A stretch of 64,000 nt of DNA from Bradyrhizobium glycinis (GTDB lineage Bacteria; Pseudomonadota; Alphaproteobacteria; Rhizobiales; Xanthobacteraceae), in assembly GCF_016031655.1 (NCBI RefSeq), contig NZ_JACCHQ010000025.1:1-64000 (forward strand). The letters are read 5' to 3'. Each line of letters starts with the position of its first letter. The first letter of the stretch is position 1. Below, piece by piece: positions 43,087-51,845 of the stretch. The position numbers and the translations under genes are program-made. The notes beneath the pieces were generated by a model, which saw nothing but the letters and a program-made list of their open reading frames with translations, was not told where the DNA came from and searched no databases.

Positions 43087-45120
43087 CTATCGCTCCCGCA
43101 AGCTTTCCTGCTTGTACCGCATGATCGGTGACAAGAGATAGCTGATGACGCTGCGTGAGCCGGACTTGATCTCGACGGTGGCGGCCATGCCGGGAGAAAG
43201 GCCGACGCGCTTGTTCTCGACGTTCATGTAGTTGCGGTCGAGTGACACGCGTGCCGAATAGACCAGCTCCTGCCCCTGCGGCTCGCTGCTGGCCGTCCCC
43301 ATGCCCAGAGACTTCGTGTTGTTGTTTTCCGGCGGTTTGTTGCGGGGAATGGCATCCTGGGAGATACTGATGACCTTGCCCTGTATCAGTCCGTACCGGG
43401 TAAAGTTGAAGGTATCGATCTTGATCGCTGCGTCCTGGCCCGCTTCGACGAAGCCGATATCCTGATTTGAGATCATGGCTTCGACTTCGAGATTGCTCTC
43501 GAGCGGAACGATCATCATGATTGGTTGCGCGGGCGTGACCACACCTCCAACCGTGTGAACGGCGAGCTGCTGTACGATGCCGTCGATTGGCGCCGTCAGG
43601 CTTTGCAGGCCGATATGTCGCTCGGCCTTGATGACGTCCTGACTGAGGCCGGCGGCTTTCTGCTCCGCCTTGACGAGCTCCTCGAACAAGGTGCGTTCGT
43701 ACTCGGCAACGGTCTTGTTGCGGGTCTCCGCCAGGACCGCGATGGCTGCATCGGCTTCGCTGAAGCGGCTCTGCTGAACGAGTATTTCCTGCCGTTGGCC
43801 GAGAAGCTCCTGGTAATCCGCCAAATATTGCAATTTGGATCCAAGTTCCTTCTGGTACAGCTGCTCGCGTATCTCGACGCGCTGCTGCAGCGGGCCGATC
43901 GTAGCCTTCAGCTTGTCGATCGACGCTTTCGAGGTGGCTCGTTCGGCTTCCTTTTGCGAGATCTGGCGGTCGATTGCGGTGAGCTTCGTGGCCTGCTCGG
44001 AGGTTTGGCTGGCGAGAAAACGACGATGCAGCTCGATCAGGTCGGGTGTGGCGGCGGGTGGCGGGCTAAAGGCCGAAGCGGGGTCGGACTTGCTCGACAA
44101 TAGCGCCTTCAGGCGGGCGACATCGAGCTGCGAGCTCAGCAGATCGCTCTTGAGACGGTTCAGCTCTGCCGCGGACATGGTCGCATCCAGATCAATCAGG
44201 CGATCACCGGCTCTGACGGACTGGCCATCTTGAACGTAGATTGTACGGACGACCGCGGTCTCGAAGGGCTGGACGGTCTTGGTGCGGTCGCTCGGGATGA
44301 TCTTGCCAGGAGCGACCGCGACGATGTCGATGGTTCCAATGCAGGCCCAGATCAGGGCGACAACAAAACCCGCCGCTATGCTGACGACGATCGAGCGTCC
44401 CACTGGCGAGGGCGGAGTCTCGACGATTTCGAGCGCCGCGGGGAGAAAAGCGAGCGCTTCGCTGGGATGAGCGCCGCGGGACGGCGTTAGTCCTGCAACG
44501 GCGCGTCCCAGCTTGCGGGCGTGATCCGCGAAAATAATGACGGCATTCCCGCTGTTTGCGTTCTGGGGCGGTTGCGCCGGCGCCGCTGCCTGCGGCTTGG
44601 ACATTGCAGGCGCGCGACTGACGAGGGACGAAAACAGTGCCGCCAGCCTTGCCCCTACGAGCAGGGAGCGCTCTTTTGAACGCCGAAGGAATTCCAGGCC
44701 GGATCGCGAACAGCGGAGAAACCAACTGGTGATGGCGCGTCGCCGGGTGATCACGACCAGCCGTCCGTCCCAATTGGACTCGAGATCGTGTCTTGCAATG
44801 ATGGATGGCCTTTCGGCGCCCGACGACATCACCACGGCCTCGTGGCCATGTACCCTTCCGAGCAGGAGAAAGCTCCCACCGCGAATCGGCAGGATGCCCG
44901 GCAGGGCCGATGCTGAAAGCCTGTCCCAGTCGGTCCGCACGCAGCGTGCGGAAAGATCGAGCTCCTTCGCATAGGCCAGCATTTCCGGGACATCGATCGG
45001 CGTGGAGCCGAACCGCTGGCGAATGTGATCGAGGCTGCTATCAAGACCGCGCAATCGGAGCAGCAGGTCGAACACAAACAGCCCGGGATCGTCGAACGTC
45101 GTTGCAGTCGTGTGTTTCAT
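43087..45120 (-). CDS. HlyD-like type I secretion adaptor with N-terminal C39-like domain
   Basis: A 677-residue periplasmic adaptor with an unusual N terminus. Residues 1-128 align by eye with the C39-like domain of the partner ABC transporter (FDLLLRLRGLDSSLDHIRQRFG, VPEMLAYAKELDLSARCVRTDWDRL, LESNWDGRLVVITRR). No catalytic Cys is present. A Pro/Ala linker follows, then the standard HlyD start FLPAALEIVETPPSPVGR (226-242), a TM at 243-262, a barrel-sandwich half (VVRTIYVQDGQSVRAGDRLIDLD), a long coiled coil (about 315-495), and the second half LQSLTAPIDGIVQQLAVHTVGGVV, ending in a beta barrel. It bridges the ABC exporter to a TolC-like channel, which is not encoded here. Same operon as the exporter, 69 bases downstream. 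Confidence 0.9.
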   Translation of the reverse strand: MKHTTATTFDDPGLFVFDLLLRLRGLDSSLDHIRQRFGSTPIDVPEMLAYAKELDLSARCVRTDWDRLSASALPGILPIRGGSFLLLGRVHGHEAVVMSSGAERPSIIARHDLESNWDGRLVVITRRRAITSWFLRCSRSGLEFLRRSKERSLLVGARLAALFSSLVSRAPAMSKPQAAAPAQPPQNANSGNAVIIFADHARKLGRAVAGLTPSRGAHPSEALAFLPAALEIVETPPSPVGRSIVVSIAAGFVVALIWACIGTIDIVAVAPGKIIPSDRTKTVQPFETAVVRTIYVQDGQSVRAGDRLIDLDATMSAAELNRLKSDLLSSQLDVARLKALLSSKSDPASAFSPPPAATPDLIELHRRFLASQTSEQATKLTAIDRQISQKEAERATSKASIDKLKATIGPLQQRVEIREQLYQKELGSKLQYLADYQELLGQRQEILVQQSRFSEADAAIAVLAETRNKTVAEYERTLFEELVKAEQKAAGLSQDVIKAERHIGLQSLTAPIDGIVQQLAVHTVGGVVTPAQPIMMIVPLESNLEVEAMISNQDIGFVEAGQDAAIKIDTFNFTRYGLIQGKVISISQDAIPRNKPPENNNTKSLGMGTASSEPQGQELVYSARVSLDRNYMNVENKRVGLSPGMAATVEIKSGSRSVISYLLSPIMRYKQESLRER

Positions 45121-45189
45121 ACGGCCTCGTCAATGCCGGCGTGAGCGCGTCCGTGTCGTCGGTTCGTGCCGCCGCAAGCGAAAAGCAGA

Positions 45190-47331
45190 TTACGCAAGGT
45201 CATGGAAGCCTGCTTGCAGGCGGAAGAGCTTTGAATAGCGTCCTCCGCGTTTGATCAGCTCCTGATGAGAGCCATCCTCGACCAGGCGGCCCTCTTCGAT
45301 CGTGATGATCCGATCGGCCATTCGTAAGGCCGATAGCCGGTGCGCAATGATCAGAACGGTACGGCCTTGTACGATTTTCGCCATGTTCTGTTGAACGATG
45401 TGCTCGCTTTCATAATCGAGTGCGCTGGTCGCCTCGTCGAAGATCAGGATCCGGGGATCGGTTACCAGCGCGCGGGCAATCGCAATGCGCTGACGCTGTC
45501 CGCCGGAGAGGCTGCTCCCGCGCTCGCCCACGATTGTGTCGTACCCGTTCGGGAGCTGCAAAATGAAATTGTGAGCACCGGCCATCGTGGCTGCTTCGAC
45601 CACCCGTTCCGTCGACGTCCCGGGGTCTGCGAAGGCGATATTGTCCCGGATCGAGCAGTTGAAGAGCACGCTGTCCTGGAGAACCACGCCGATCTGTCGT
45701 CGCAACCAGGCAGGATCGACCTGTGTCACGTCGATTCCGTCGACCATGACCCGGCCTCGCTCCGGCACATAGAGTCGCTGCACCAGCTTGGCCAAGGTGC
45801 TCTTCCCCGATCCCGAGGAGCCCACTATTCCAATGACCTGCTTTGCGGGAACGTGCAGCTGCACGTCTCGAAGGATCTCAGGTCCATCGATGCGGTAGCG
45901 GAATGTGACATGTTCTAACGAAATTTCGCCCCGGATGGTCGCTAGCGACATCTTGCCGGGGCTGTAAACAGGCTCCGGCTCTGTATTCAGGATGTCGCCG
46001 AGGCGCGCGATCGAGAGCCTGGCCTGGTGGAAGTCCTGCCAGGTTTGCGCTAAGCGCAGGACCGGAGCGCTGATGCGGCCGGAGATTAGATTGAAGGCAA
46101 CGAGCTCGCCGACGGTCAGATCGCCGGCCATGACGAAACGCGCGCCGAAATAAAGGATGGCGACGCCGACCAGCTTGTTCACGAGCTGGACCGACTGGCT
46201 CGACACGTTCGCCAGGCTGATCACGCGAAAGCTCGCTGCCACATATCCGGCGAGTTGTTGTTCCCAGCGGCGTTGCATCTGGGGCTCCACGGCCATCGCC
46301 TTGAGCGTTTCCATCGCGGTCACACTCTCGACAAGAAAAGCCTGGTTCTCCGCACCCCGCTGAAATTTTTCGTCGAGCCGCTGCTGAAACAGAGGCGTCG
46401 CTCCGGCCGAAATCGCGACATAGATCGGAAGCGATGCGAGAACGATCCAGCTGAGGGCCGGCGAGTAGAAGAACAGCACTGCAATGAAGACGACCGAGAA
46501 AGAGAGGTCGATGACCAGTGTCAGGGCCGAACTCGTCAGAAAATTGCGGATGTTCTCGAGTTCCCTGACCCTTGCGACGGAGTCACCCACCCGCCGCGCC
46601 TGAAAGTAGCCGATCGGCAGGGCTAGCAGGTGACGGAACAGCCGGGCGCCGAGCTCGACATCGATCCGATTGGTGGTGTGCGAGAACAGGTATGTGCGCA
46701 GAATTCCAAGCACCGTTTCAAAGACGGCGGTCGCTACGAGGCCGATGGCAAGCACGTCCAGCGTGCTCATGCTGCGATGTACCAGGACCTTGTCGATAAC
46801 GACCTGGAAGAAGAGGGGAGAGATCAGAGCAAATAGCTGGAGGCAGAAAGAGGCGGCGAGAACCTCCAGCAGCAGCCGCCGGTATTTTCGGATGGCTCCG
46901 AGGAACCAGGTGATGTCAAACCGGCGCGCCAGATCGGAAAGCGAAGCCCGGCGTGTCATCAGGATGACCGCGCCGTCCCAGGTGGCTTCGAGTTCCATTC
47001 GAGAGATGGCTACCGGCTGCGGCCGGCCGGGCTCGAGCGCGATGACCCGTTCTTCGGTGGCCTTTCCGAAGATGAGAAATTGGTCGCCTCGGAGGATGGC
47101 GAGCGCCGGCATCGGGAGAGCCGGTAGCTTTGACCAGTTGGTTCTGACGACGCGAGCCTTCAGCCCGAGTTCCTTGGCGCAGCGAAGGATCTCGGCGACC
47201 CGGATGACGTCCCCAAATTGATGACGGATTCGCTCTGGATCTATGGCAAGGCCGTTGAATCGGAGCATCATGACCAACGCAATCAACCCTTGATCGGGGG
47301 TTGCGCCAGTTGGCTCAAGGTGCTCGGGCAT
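45190..47331 (-). CDS. Type I secretion ABC transporter (HlyB-like, C39-like domain)
   Basis: A 713-residue exporter starting at ATG 47331, with GGAGCGAGA just before it. Residues 1-128: C39-like domain without the catalytic Cys (GLIALVMMLRFNG, AEILRCAKELGLKARVVRTNWSKLP, LEATWDG), which binds substrate rather than cleaving it. Residues about 150-440: six-helix ABC membrane domain. Residues about 470-700: nucleotide-binding domain with Walker A GSSGSGKSTLAK, signature LSGGQRQRIAIARAL, Walker B ILIFDEATSALD and an H-loop. Such systems export unfolded proteins with C-terminal signals in one step. The substrate is not proven; paralogue 3 is the best candidate here. Palindrome copy 6 lies upstream. 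Confidence 0.93.
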   Translation of the reverse strand: MPEHLEPTGATPDQGLIALVMMLRFNGLAIDPERIRHQFGDVIRVAEILRCAKELGLKARVVRTNWSKLPALPMPALAILRGDQFLIFGKATEERVIALEPGRPQPVAISRMELEATWDGAVILMTRRASLSDLARRFDITWFLGAIRKYRRLLLEVLAASFCLQLFALISPLFFQVVIDKVLVHRSMSTLDVLAIGLVATAVFETVLGILRTYLFSHTTNRIDVELGARLFRHLLALPIGYFQARRVGDSVARVRELENIRNFLTSSALTLVIDLSFSVVFIAVLFFYSPALSWIVLASLPIYVAISAGATPLFQQRLDEKFQRGAENQAFLVESVTAMETLKAMAVEPQMQRRWEQQLAGYVAASFRVISLANVSSQSVQLVNKLVGVAILYFGARFVMAGDLTVGELVAFNLISGRISAPVLRLAQTWQDFHQARLSIARLGDILNTEPEPVYSPGKMSLATIRGEISLEHVTFRYRIDGPEILRDVQLHVPAKQVIGIVGSSGSGKSTLAKLVQRLYVPERGRVMVDGIDVTQVDPAWLRRQIGVVLQDSVLFNCSIRDNIAFADPGTSTERVVEAATMAGAHNFILQLPNGYDTIVGERGSSLSGGQRQRIAIARALVTDPRILIFDEATSALDYESEHIVQQNMAKIVQGRTVLIIAHRLSALRMADRIITIEEGRLVEDGSHQELIKRGGRYSKLFRLQAGFHDLA

Positions 47332-47680
47332 TCTCGCTCCGCGTTGCATCGAGCAGTTGCGACTCGGCAATTCCGTTGCAGTTTTCAGCGATCATGAAGA
47401 TGTGTCGTTTGGGCGCCCTGGCGTGTCCTTGATGGACCCCCGGTATCCGGCGATTGGGGCTGCATTCCGACTCGAATGAGGCCAGAAACTCATCTTAGGT
47501 CATGCCCCAGTGGTAAGTTGACGTCCGTCAATACCGGCGCATGGCGGCCGCCTATCATCTAGCGATGGTTGTGGTTGCGACGATATCAGCCTTGCACGGC
47601 TCGACTGAAAGCGACTGTGACGGCGTCATTGCTGGCCTCGCAGTACGGCCGGTTCCGATCTCCAGGTTAGGGCTGTGCCG
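47332..47680. other. Divergent promoter region of exporter and GT operons
   Basis: About 350 bases between two divergent operons. It holds palindrome copy 6 at 47518-47531, and no gene. Confidence 0.5.
47518..47531. promoter_or_regulatory. EPS-locus palindrome, copy 6
   Basis: TTGACGTCCGTCAA, between the type I exporter operon (- strand) and the GT4/radical SAM operon (+ strand). It may control both, which ties the exporter to the EPS regulon. Confidence 0.7.
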
Positions 47681-49042
47681 ATGACGGAGCCCTCCTACGA
47701 TTGCAGCGAAGATGTCGCCGTTGCGGCGGCGCGTTCGAGGTCGGGCCTGGAGCACAATGACAATGACAGTTTCTCTCAACGAGAACGGCTCGGAGCACCG
47801 CATCGGCGTGCTCTGAAGGTGCTATTCGCAAACAAGTTCTTCTTTCGGAACGGCGGCTCCGAAGTCGTGATGTTCGACGAGATGGATTTGATGCGGCGGC
47901 GGAATGTCGACGTCGCCGAATTCTCCATGCATGACGATCGAAACATTCCATCACGCTTTCAGTCGTACTTCGTATCGCAGAAGTCGTACCGCGCATCATC
48001 CAGGCGCGAGAAGCTTAGATCGGCGTTGTCCTTCATTCATTCGTCCGAAGCCGTTTCGAACATCAAGCGTCTCATCCGCGATGAGAAGCCGGACATATTG
48101 CACTGTCACAACATCTATCACCAGCTGACTCCCTCGATCATCACTGCCGCGGCCGAAATGGGAGTGCCGGCCGTCCTCACCCTTCACGACTACAAGCCGG
48201 TGTGTCCCGTATATACGCAGCTCAGCGGTGGACAGCCCTGCGCGAGATGCGGTGACGGCGCCTTCGAGGCGATCCTCACTCGCCGTTGCGCCGACGGATC
48301 TCTCGGACGCAGCGCGTTGCTTTGGGCTGAGGCGCGTTATCATGCGCTGCTCGGAAGCTACCATCGCGTCCAGAAGTTCATTGCACCGAGCAGGTTCATG
48401 TATGATGCCATTGTCCGTCGGTTCGGCGGCGAGAAGGTCGTTCATATTCCGAACGGGATAGATGCATCGCGTATCGATGCCTCCATCGGCGATGACGGAT
48501 ACGCATTGTATTTTGGGCGCCTCTCGTCCGAGAAGGGTGTCGAGAACCTCCTCGAAGCTCACGCGGCGGCTCAAGGCGCCTGGCGGCTGGTGATCGCCGG
48601 CACCGGGCCGCTTCTCGACGAGTTCAAGCGGAAATACCCTGCAGTAGATTTCAGGGGGCATCTTACAGGCATCGACCTCCAGCGAACGATCAGGGAGGCC
48701 GGCCTGATTGTCGTGCCCTCGGTCTGGCACGAAAATAGCCCGCTTTCGATCCTCGAAGCGATGGCGCATGGCAAGCCGATCGTCGCTTCGCGCATTGGTG
48801 GAATTCCCGAGCTGGTCAGGGACGGGACCACAGGTCTGTTGTTCGACCCCGGCGACGTCATGCAGCTCTCCGAAAAGATCGGAGCGCTTCTCGTCGATCG
48901 CGGTCGTCGCGAGATCTTCGGGCGCAATGCGCGGACTATCGTCGAGAACGAATACTCGCTCGAGGAACATGGCTCGGCGTTGTTCTCGTTGTACGAGGAT
49001 CTGCTTGCATCAGTCGGTTCACATAGGAAAGTTGGATCATAA
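47681..49042 (+). CDS. Glycosyltransferase family 4
   Basis: A 453-residue GT-B glycosyltransferase. N-terminal acceptor half: KVLFANKFFFRNGGSEVVMFDEMDLMRRR, DILHCHNIYHQLTPSII, VLTLHDYKPVCPVYTQ. A Cys pair (QPCARCG) sits in a loop. C-terminal donor half: VVHIPNGIDASRI, YALYFGRLSSEKGVENLLEA, and the E-x7-E motif in HENSPLSILEAMAHGKPIVASRIGGIPELV. It probably adds a sugar from an NDP donor to the lipid-linked repeat. The first 45 residues are a non-homologous extension, so a later start is possible. The radical SAM gene begins one base after its stop. Confidence 0.9.
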   Translation: MTEPSYDCSEDVAVAAARSRSGLEHNDNDSFSQRERLGAPHRRALKVLFANKFFFRNGGSEVVMFDEMDLMRRRNVDVAEFSMHDDRNIPSRFQSYFVSQKSYRASSRREKLRSALSFIHSSEAVSNIKRLIRDEKPDILHCHNIYHQLTPSIITAAAEMGVPAVLTLHDYKPVCPVYTQLSGGQPCARCGDGAFEAILTRRCADGSLGRSALLWAEARYHALLGSYHRVQKFIAPSRFMYDAIVRRFGGEKVVHIPNGIDASRIDASIGDDGYALYFGRLSSEKGVENLLEAHAAAQGAWRLVIAGTGPLLDEFKRKYPAVDFRGHLTGIDLQRTIREAGLIVVPSVWHENSPLSILEAMAHGKPIVASRIGGIPELVRDGTTGLLFDPGDVMQLSEKIGALLVDRGRREIFGRNARTIVENEYSLEEHGSALFSLYEDLLASVGSHRKVGS

Positions 49043-49043
49043 A

Positions 49044-50177
49044 ATGGACCTTACCGTCATTTCCACGTTCCGCTGCAACTCCAAGTGCCAGATGTGCTAC
49101 ATCTGGCAGAATCCGACCGAGCCAAAGGAAGAGGTGTCGCTGGCCACGTTGTCGAAGCTTCCTTCCGGATTCGACAATCTGAATGTATCGGGTGGAGAAC
49201 CGACGCTTCGCAAAGATCTCGGAGAGATGATCGACCTTCTCTACCCAAAAGCAAGGGTGATGGAGATATCATCGAACGGGCTGCATCCGGAGCGGCTTGT
49301 CCCAATCATCAAGAAGCATCCCAACATCAAGGTGCGCTTCTCGCTCGAAGGCGATCAGGAGACAAGCGATAGAATTCGTGGCGAGAAGGATGGTTACTAC
49401 ACGAAAATTGCCGGGCTCCGTATGCTGCGCGAAGCCGGAGGCACCGACCTTGGCTTTGCCATGGTCATCCAGGACGAAAACGTTGATCAGCTCGTCAATG
49501 TCTACGAGTTCGCTCGCAAGGAGGGATTCGAGCTGGCAACGTCTACGCTTCACAATGCGTGGCAGTTCTACAAGAACGACAATTACTTCTACGATCGCAA
49601 GGCGGTCGCGCGCAAGGTCGAGGGGCTGATCTCGGCGATGCTGCGCAGTCCGAAGCCAAAGAACTGGTTTCGGGCCTATCTGAACCTTGGTCTGATCGAG
49701 AAGATTCTCGGCCACGATCGGCTGATCCCATGCAGCGCAGGAAAAGATTTCGCCTTTATCGACCCCTGGTCCGACGTGTGGGCCTGCAACGTCCGCTCGG
49801 ATCTGCCCATGGGAAATCTCGCGCGGCAATCATGGAGCGAGATCATGAATAGCGAGGCCGCTCAGCAGACACGGAAGAAGGTCGCGAGCTGTGGGCAGAA
49901 TTGCTGGATGGTGACCACCGCACGGACCGCGATGCGATCCAACCTGATTCCTCAGCTTCCGAAGAGCGAGCCTCTGCTATGGGTCCTCAAGAATAAGCTC
50001 AAGGTCTCGATGGGCAAGAGCATATGCTTTGACAGCTACATCAATTATTCCGACGTGCGCCCGTCGCCGCACGTCGAGCGAACGTCGTTTTTGAACAAGA
50101 ACGTCAAGGCCCGGCTGGTCAAGGGCCGCATGACGCCGGACGAGCATTACCCGTTACGGACCTTCATGAATAACTAG
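49044..50177 (+). CDS. Radical SAM protein with C-terminal cysteine motif
   Basis: A 377-residue radical SAM enzyme. The [4Fe-4S]-SAM motif C-x3-C-x2-C is at residues 11-18 (FRCNSKCQMCYIW), followed by NVSGGEPTLRKDLGEM and EISSNGLHPERL. A SPASM-like C-terminal set of cysteines is seen in LIPCSAGKDFAFIDPWSDVWACNV and ASCGQNCWM, likely binding an auxiliary cluster. It starts immediately after the GT4 stop and is surely co-transcribed. Within EPS loci such enzymes may modify a sugar, lipid or peptide; no peptide precursor gene is visible here. Substrate unknown. Confidence 0.85.
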   Translation: MDLTVISTFRCNSKCQMCYIWQNPTEPKEEVSLATLSKLPSGFDNLNVSGGEPTLRKDLGEMIDLLYPKARVMEISSNGLHPERLVPIIKKHPNIKVRFSLEGDQETSDRIRGEKDGYYTKIAGLRMLREAGGTDLGFAMVIQDENVDQLVNVYEFARKEGFELATSTLHNAWQFYKNDNYFYDRKAVARKVEGLISAMLRSPKPKNWFRAYLNLGLIEKILGHDRLIPCSAGKDFAFIDPWSDVWACNVRSDLPMGNLARQSWSEIMNSEAAQQTRKKVASCGQNCWMVTTARTAMRSNLIPQLPKSEPLLWVLKNKLKVSMGKSICFDSYINYSDVRPSPHVERTSFLNKNVKARLVKGRMTPDEHYPLRTFMNN

Positions 50178-50194
50178 GTTGGGAGGAAGTCCAG

Positions 50195-51400
50195 ATGAGC
50201 AGGCGTGAGATCTACATGTTCGGCTTCCGCGGCTTCCCTCAAGTTCAGGGTGGTATCGAGACACATGCAGAGAATCTCGCACCGAGGGTGGTCGAGCTCG
50301 GCAGGCGGGTTACCGTCTGCATGCGGTCGCCCTATGTCGCGCCGGATATCCCCAAGATATGGAGGGGGGTGCGGGTCCTGCGGCTGTGGACCGTAAGCAA
50401 CAAGTACCTCGAGACTCTGCTGCATTCCGTCGTCTGCGCAATCGTTGCAATGGTGCGGCGGCCGGCATTGGTCCACATTCATGGCATAGGTCCAGCGATC
50501 GTAACGCCATTGCTTCGTGCCGTCGGCTTGCGGGTCGTGGTCACGCATCATGGCGAGGATTACAACAGGGAAAAATGGGGCTGGGCGGCGCGCACGGTGC
50601 TGAGGACCGGCGAAGCTCTCGGAATGCGCTACGCCAACAAGCGCATCGCGGTCAGCCGCAGCATCGGTGATCTGGTCACGTCCAAGTATGGCAAACCATG
50701 CGAGGTGGTGCCGAATGGCGTGGTGTTCTCGGACTTGCCGCAGCAAAGCGAAAAGGTGACCGAGTTGGGATTGGAGCCGGGGCGATACGTATTGACGGTC
50801 GGCCGGCTTGTTCCCGAGAAGCGGCAACTCGACCTGTTGCGCGCATTTCTCGCCACCGCGCTGCCAGGGTGGAAGCTCGCCATAGTTGGAAAGATTGATC
50901 ACAGGAATGAGTACGCAGATCAACTGGTTCGAGAAGCGGCCGGCCACCAGAATGTTGTCATGGCCGGATTCCAGACCGGAGACGGGTTGCGACAACTCTA
51001 TGCCCACGCTGCGCTGTTCGTTTTGCCGTCGTCGCATGAGGGATTGCCCATCGTGCTGCTCGAAGCGCTCAGCTATGGATTGCCGGTGCTGGTAAGCGAT
51101 ATCGCTCCCAACCTGGAGGTGGTGGGCGATCCCGACCACATTTTCCATGTTGGTGATTGCGAGGAGATGGGCGCGAAACTGTTGGCACTGACGAAGACGC
51201 GTTTGAGCGCAACCGAGCGCGAAGCGATTCGCCGCGAAGGCGCGATGCGGTATGATTGGTCCGATATTGCATTGCGAACGATGGACATTTACGACGACGT
51301 GCTTGGCCGCAAACGCCAGCAAGGCAATCTGTCGCGCGCAACCTGGGCCACGCGCGCAAGGTCGCGGCATTCTCCATACGGCAGGCCAGCCAACAATTGA
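50195..51400 (+). CDS. Glycosyltransferase family 4
   Basis: A 401-residue GT-B glycosyltransferase. N terminus: REIYMFGFRGFPQVQGGIETHAENLAPRVVELG, the typical glycine-rich GGIETH loop. Acceptor half: VVVTHHGEDYNREKWGWAAR. Donor half: VVPNGVVFSDLP, YVLTVGRLVPEKRQLDLLRAF, and SSHEGLPIVLLEALSYGLPVLVSDI with the E-x7-E motif. It resembles capsule GT4 enzymes of the DUF1972-associated kind. GGGAGGAAG precedes the ATG. Last gene of the + strand operon started at 47681. Confidence 0.9.
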   Translation: MSRREIYMFGFRGFPQVQGGIETHAENLAPRVVELGRRVTVCMRSPYVAPDIPKIWRGVRVLRLWTVSNKYLETLLHSVVCAIVAMVRRPALVHIHGIGPAIVTPLLRAVGLRVVVTHHGEDYNREKWGWAARTVLRTGEALGMRYANKRIAVSRSIGDLVTSKYGKPCEVVPNGVVFSDLPQQSEKVTELGLEPGRYVLTVGRLVPEKRQLDLLRAFLATALPGWKLAIVGKIDHRNEYADQLVREAAGHQNVVMAGFQTGDGLRQLYAHAALFVLPSSHEGLPIVLLEALSYGLPVLVSDIAPNLEVVGDPDHIFHVGDCEEMGAKLLALTKTRLSATEREAIRREGAMRYDWSDIALRTMDIYDDVLGRKRQQGNLSRATWATRARSRHSPYGRPANN

Positions 51401-51845
51401 GGTCTTGCTGGCGCCCTCGCCGACAAACCGGCGGCATATTCGCGCGGTCCATGCGTTGGTCGGATTGAACTCCGTCCCCGGGCATAGGTGCAAAGGATCG
51501 CGCCGGTGACGCGGAGCCTGATCTCAGTCGGGCATCCCGCTTTTCAGCGCCGAGATCTCGGTTTTTTGTGACCCTCTCCTGACTGTTGATTGGCGGTCGC
51601 GCCGCTTCGATCTATGGAGGGCATCCAAGATCTGCAGCCCGCGATCGATGCTTGGCGAGCCAGGAACTCTGTGCCGACCCGATCCGCCGGCCAGCCCCAG
51701 CAAACGCTGGATTTCTCCTCCTGCCTAGATAATAGACATAGATTGGGGCTTCCGAAAGCAGCAGAACCCTGAGAGGCTTCGCGCGGGGATTCGCAAGCTC
51801 GATGAAGCTGGCCAGGTGCCAAAGCGCCGGGCGTTGTCGGATTGT
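51401..51845. other. Intergenic region at the right edge of the EPS locus
   Basis: About 445 bases without a supported gene. No palindrome of the TTGAC type. It separates the EPS locus from unrelated genes. Confidence 0.4.

Noticed and set aside
43087..50177. RiPP/bacteriocin cluster (radical SAM plus C39-like exporter)
   Set aside because: The C39-like domains lack the catalytic Cys and no short precursor gene with a leader is visible. Type I secretion of a large protein fits better.
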